NCBI GenBank assembly: GCA_014879665.1
Contig: JACSRP010000129.1
Location: forward strand, 1-48,008
Direction: 5' to 3'
Length of the DNA stretch: 48,008 bases
Origin: Anaerolineae bacterium
GTDB taxonomy: Bacteria; Chloroflexota; Anaerolineae; Aggregatilineales; Phototrophicaceae
Part shown: positions 47,009 through 48,008 of the stretch, in pieces
How the letters are laid out: each line of letters starts with the position of its first letter
Position numbering within the stretch: position 1 is the stretch's first letter
Notes under the pieces: model-generated
Database searches by the model: none
Told to the model about the DNA's origin: nothing
The model's input: only the letters and a program-made list of their open reading frames with translations
Made by a program: the position numbers and the translations under genes

Positions 47009-47049
47009 TTTCTTTAAGCAGTCGCTATAGAAGTCCTGAAAATTTTGGA

Positions 47050-47853
47050 TCAGGCGTCGGGAGGTCTGGCACTGAGTAAGCCCTCAGTGAGTGACTGGAC
47101 GTAGATATCCATCGGCCACTCGATGGCGACATCGGCAGTGGTGATCGGCGTATCGGTGAGCGTAATGCCCGTATCGCGCACGATGACGAAGGGCGTGGCT
47201 TCGTCGCGTTCGCCCATGACCAATTCGGCGGCGGCGCAGATCGTATCCGCGATGCCGCGCCGGGTGACGACGAGCGGGTTTCCAAAAAGATCAAGCTTGC
47301 CGCGTTCATCTTGCACCGGTGCGAAACCGGCAGTCGCCAGCGCGATCCCTGAAGTGCCGAGCCTGCCCGGAATGAGCCAGCTGTCGGTGAGAATCAAGCC
47401 AATTTCCACGCTTAAGCGTTTCTGGACAGCTTCGCGCAGTTTGGCGGCGCTGGCATAAGGATCGGATGAAAACAGCACAGCGCTGCCACCAGGTATATTG
47501 GAACGATCAATGCCTGCGTTGGGCGAAAGAATACCATCTTTGAAGGTGAGCAAGAATCCGGGAATGCCGCCAAAGATATGATCGGCTTCCTGCAAGACCA
47601 GTTGAGCGATAATTGGGTTCATCTGGTAACGTTCGGCCAATGCAGCGCCTTCAGGCGTGATCCCAATATCTTCCAGATTAACAATCCGGCCTTCACTAAT
47701 AGCGACATACTTGCTGCTCACCGCCAGCACATCGCCGTCTTGCAGCATATATCCGGCGTTCATCAGCGCGGTGATCAAAACTTCAACCAGATCAAAAGCG
47801 CTTTGTTGAACCGGGGCTTCTACAGGAATTAGCGTTACGGGTTTGCGCGGCAT
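47050..47853 (-). CDS. cofE: Coenzyme F420-0:L-glutamate ligase-like (CofE family)
   Basis: LQDGDVLAVSSKYVAISEGRIVNLEDI; LSPNAGIDRSNIPGG; EIGLILTDSWLIPGRLGTSGIALATAGFAPVQDERGKLDLFGNPL. Confidence 0.85.
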   Translation of the reverse strand: MPRKPVTLIPVEAPVQQSAFDLVEVLITALMNAGYMLQDGDVLAVSSKYVAISEGRIVNLEDIGITPEGAALAERYQMNPIIAQLVLQEADHIFGGIPGFLLTFKDGILSPNAGIDRSNIPGGSAVLFSSDPYASAAKLREAVQKRLSVEIGLILTDSWLIPGRLGTSGIALATAGFAPVQDERGKLDLFGNPLVVTRRGIADTICAAAELVMGERDEATPFVIVRDTGITLTDTPITTADVAIEWPMDIYVQSLTEGLLSARPPDA

Positions 47854-48008
47854 CGGGGTATCGTTCCTACGTGGAAAAGATAAGTGGCGATGTTAGCATT
47901 GGGATTTCCCGCCGTGTAGGGTGGGTTTACTATTGACCAGCATAGGAATAGAACACTACACTTGCCGTGTTTTCTATGCAATGATGGAAGTCATCACACC
48001 ATGAGCGA

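Noticed and set aside
1-48008. CRISPR arrays, tRNA/rRNA genes, transposases, integrases, known defence systems
   Set aside because: None recognised in the ORF track or by scanning spacers by eye; tRNAscan-SE, Infernal and DefenseFinder would be needed to exclude them formally.

Overview
The window is a gene-dense bacterial chromosomal segment with about 37 supportable protein-coding genes on both strands. I saw no rRNA, tRNA, CRISPR array, transposase or phage module by eye. Gene content suggests Chloroflexota, Anaerolineae-like (inference only): a Ser/Thr kinase with T/P-rich linkers, a BTAD regulator, F420 ligase CofE, and GAF-rich histidine kinases. Main blocks: (i) a polyamine ABC locus with two tandem PotD-like binding proteins, PotA and a methyltransferase whose start overlaps the potA stop (TGATG), but no permease genes; (ii) a Fur - GT4 - acyl-CoA dehydrogenase - Ca2+/H+ antiporter run; (iii) a lipoprotein-like PBP, a small DnaJ-type zinc ribbon and a GNAT-VOC fusion; (iv) a 1372-aa receptor-type Ser/Thr kinase with SH3b and three apparent lectin/LamG-like modules; (v) DUF177/YceD next to a principal-type sigma-70 factor; (vi) M23 peptidases, beta-propeller proteins, an SLC13/RCK permease, a CoA transferase, an amidohydrolase, a multi-GAF histidine kinase, an O-antigen ligase-like protein, a BTAD regulator with a Walker-A-less ATPase-like N-terminus, and CofE. 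Intergenic DNA contains several clear hairpins, an exact 20-bp palindrome, and a cluster of TAGAAC half-sites. No defence or mobile system was recognised. The best candidates for something undescribed are the PotA-methyltransferase coupling, the receptor kinase ectodomain, the degenerate ATPase-BTAD regulator and the TAGAAC operator-like array. Product calls come from reading translated sequences by eye; no searches were run.
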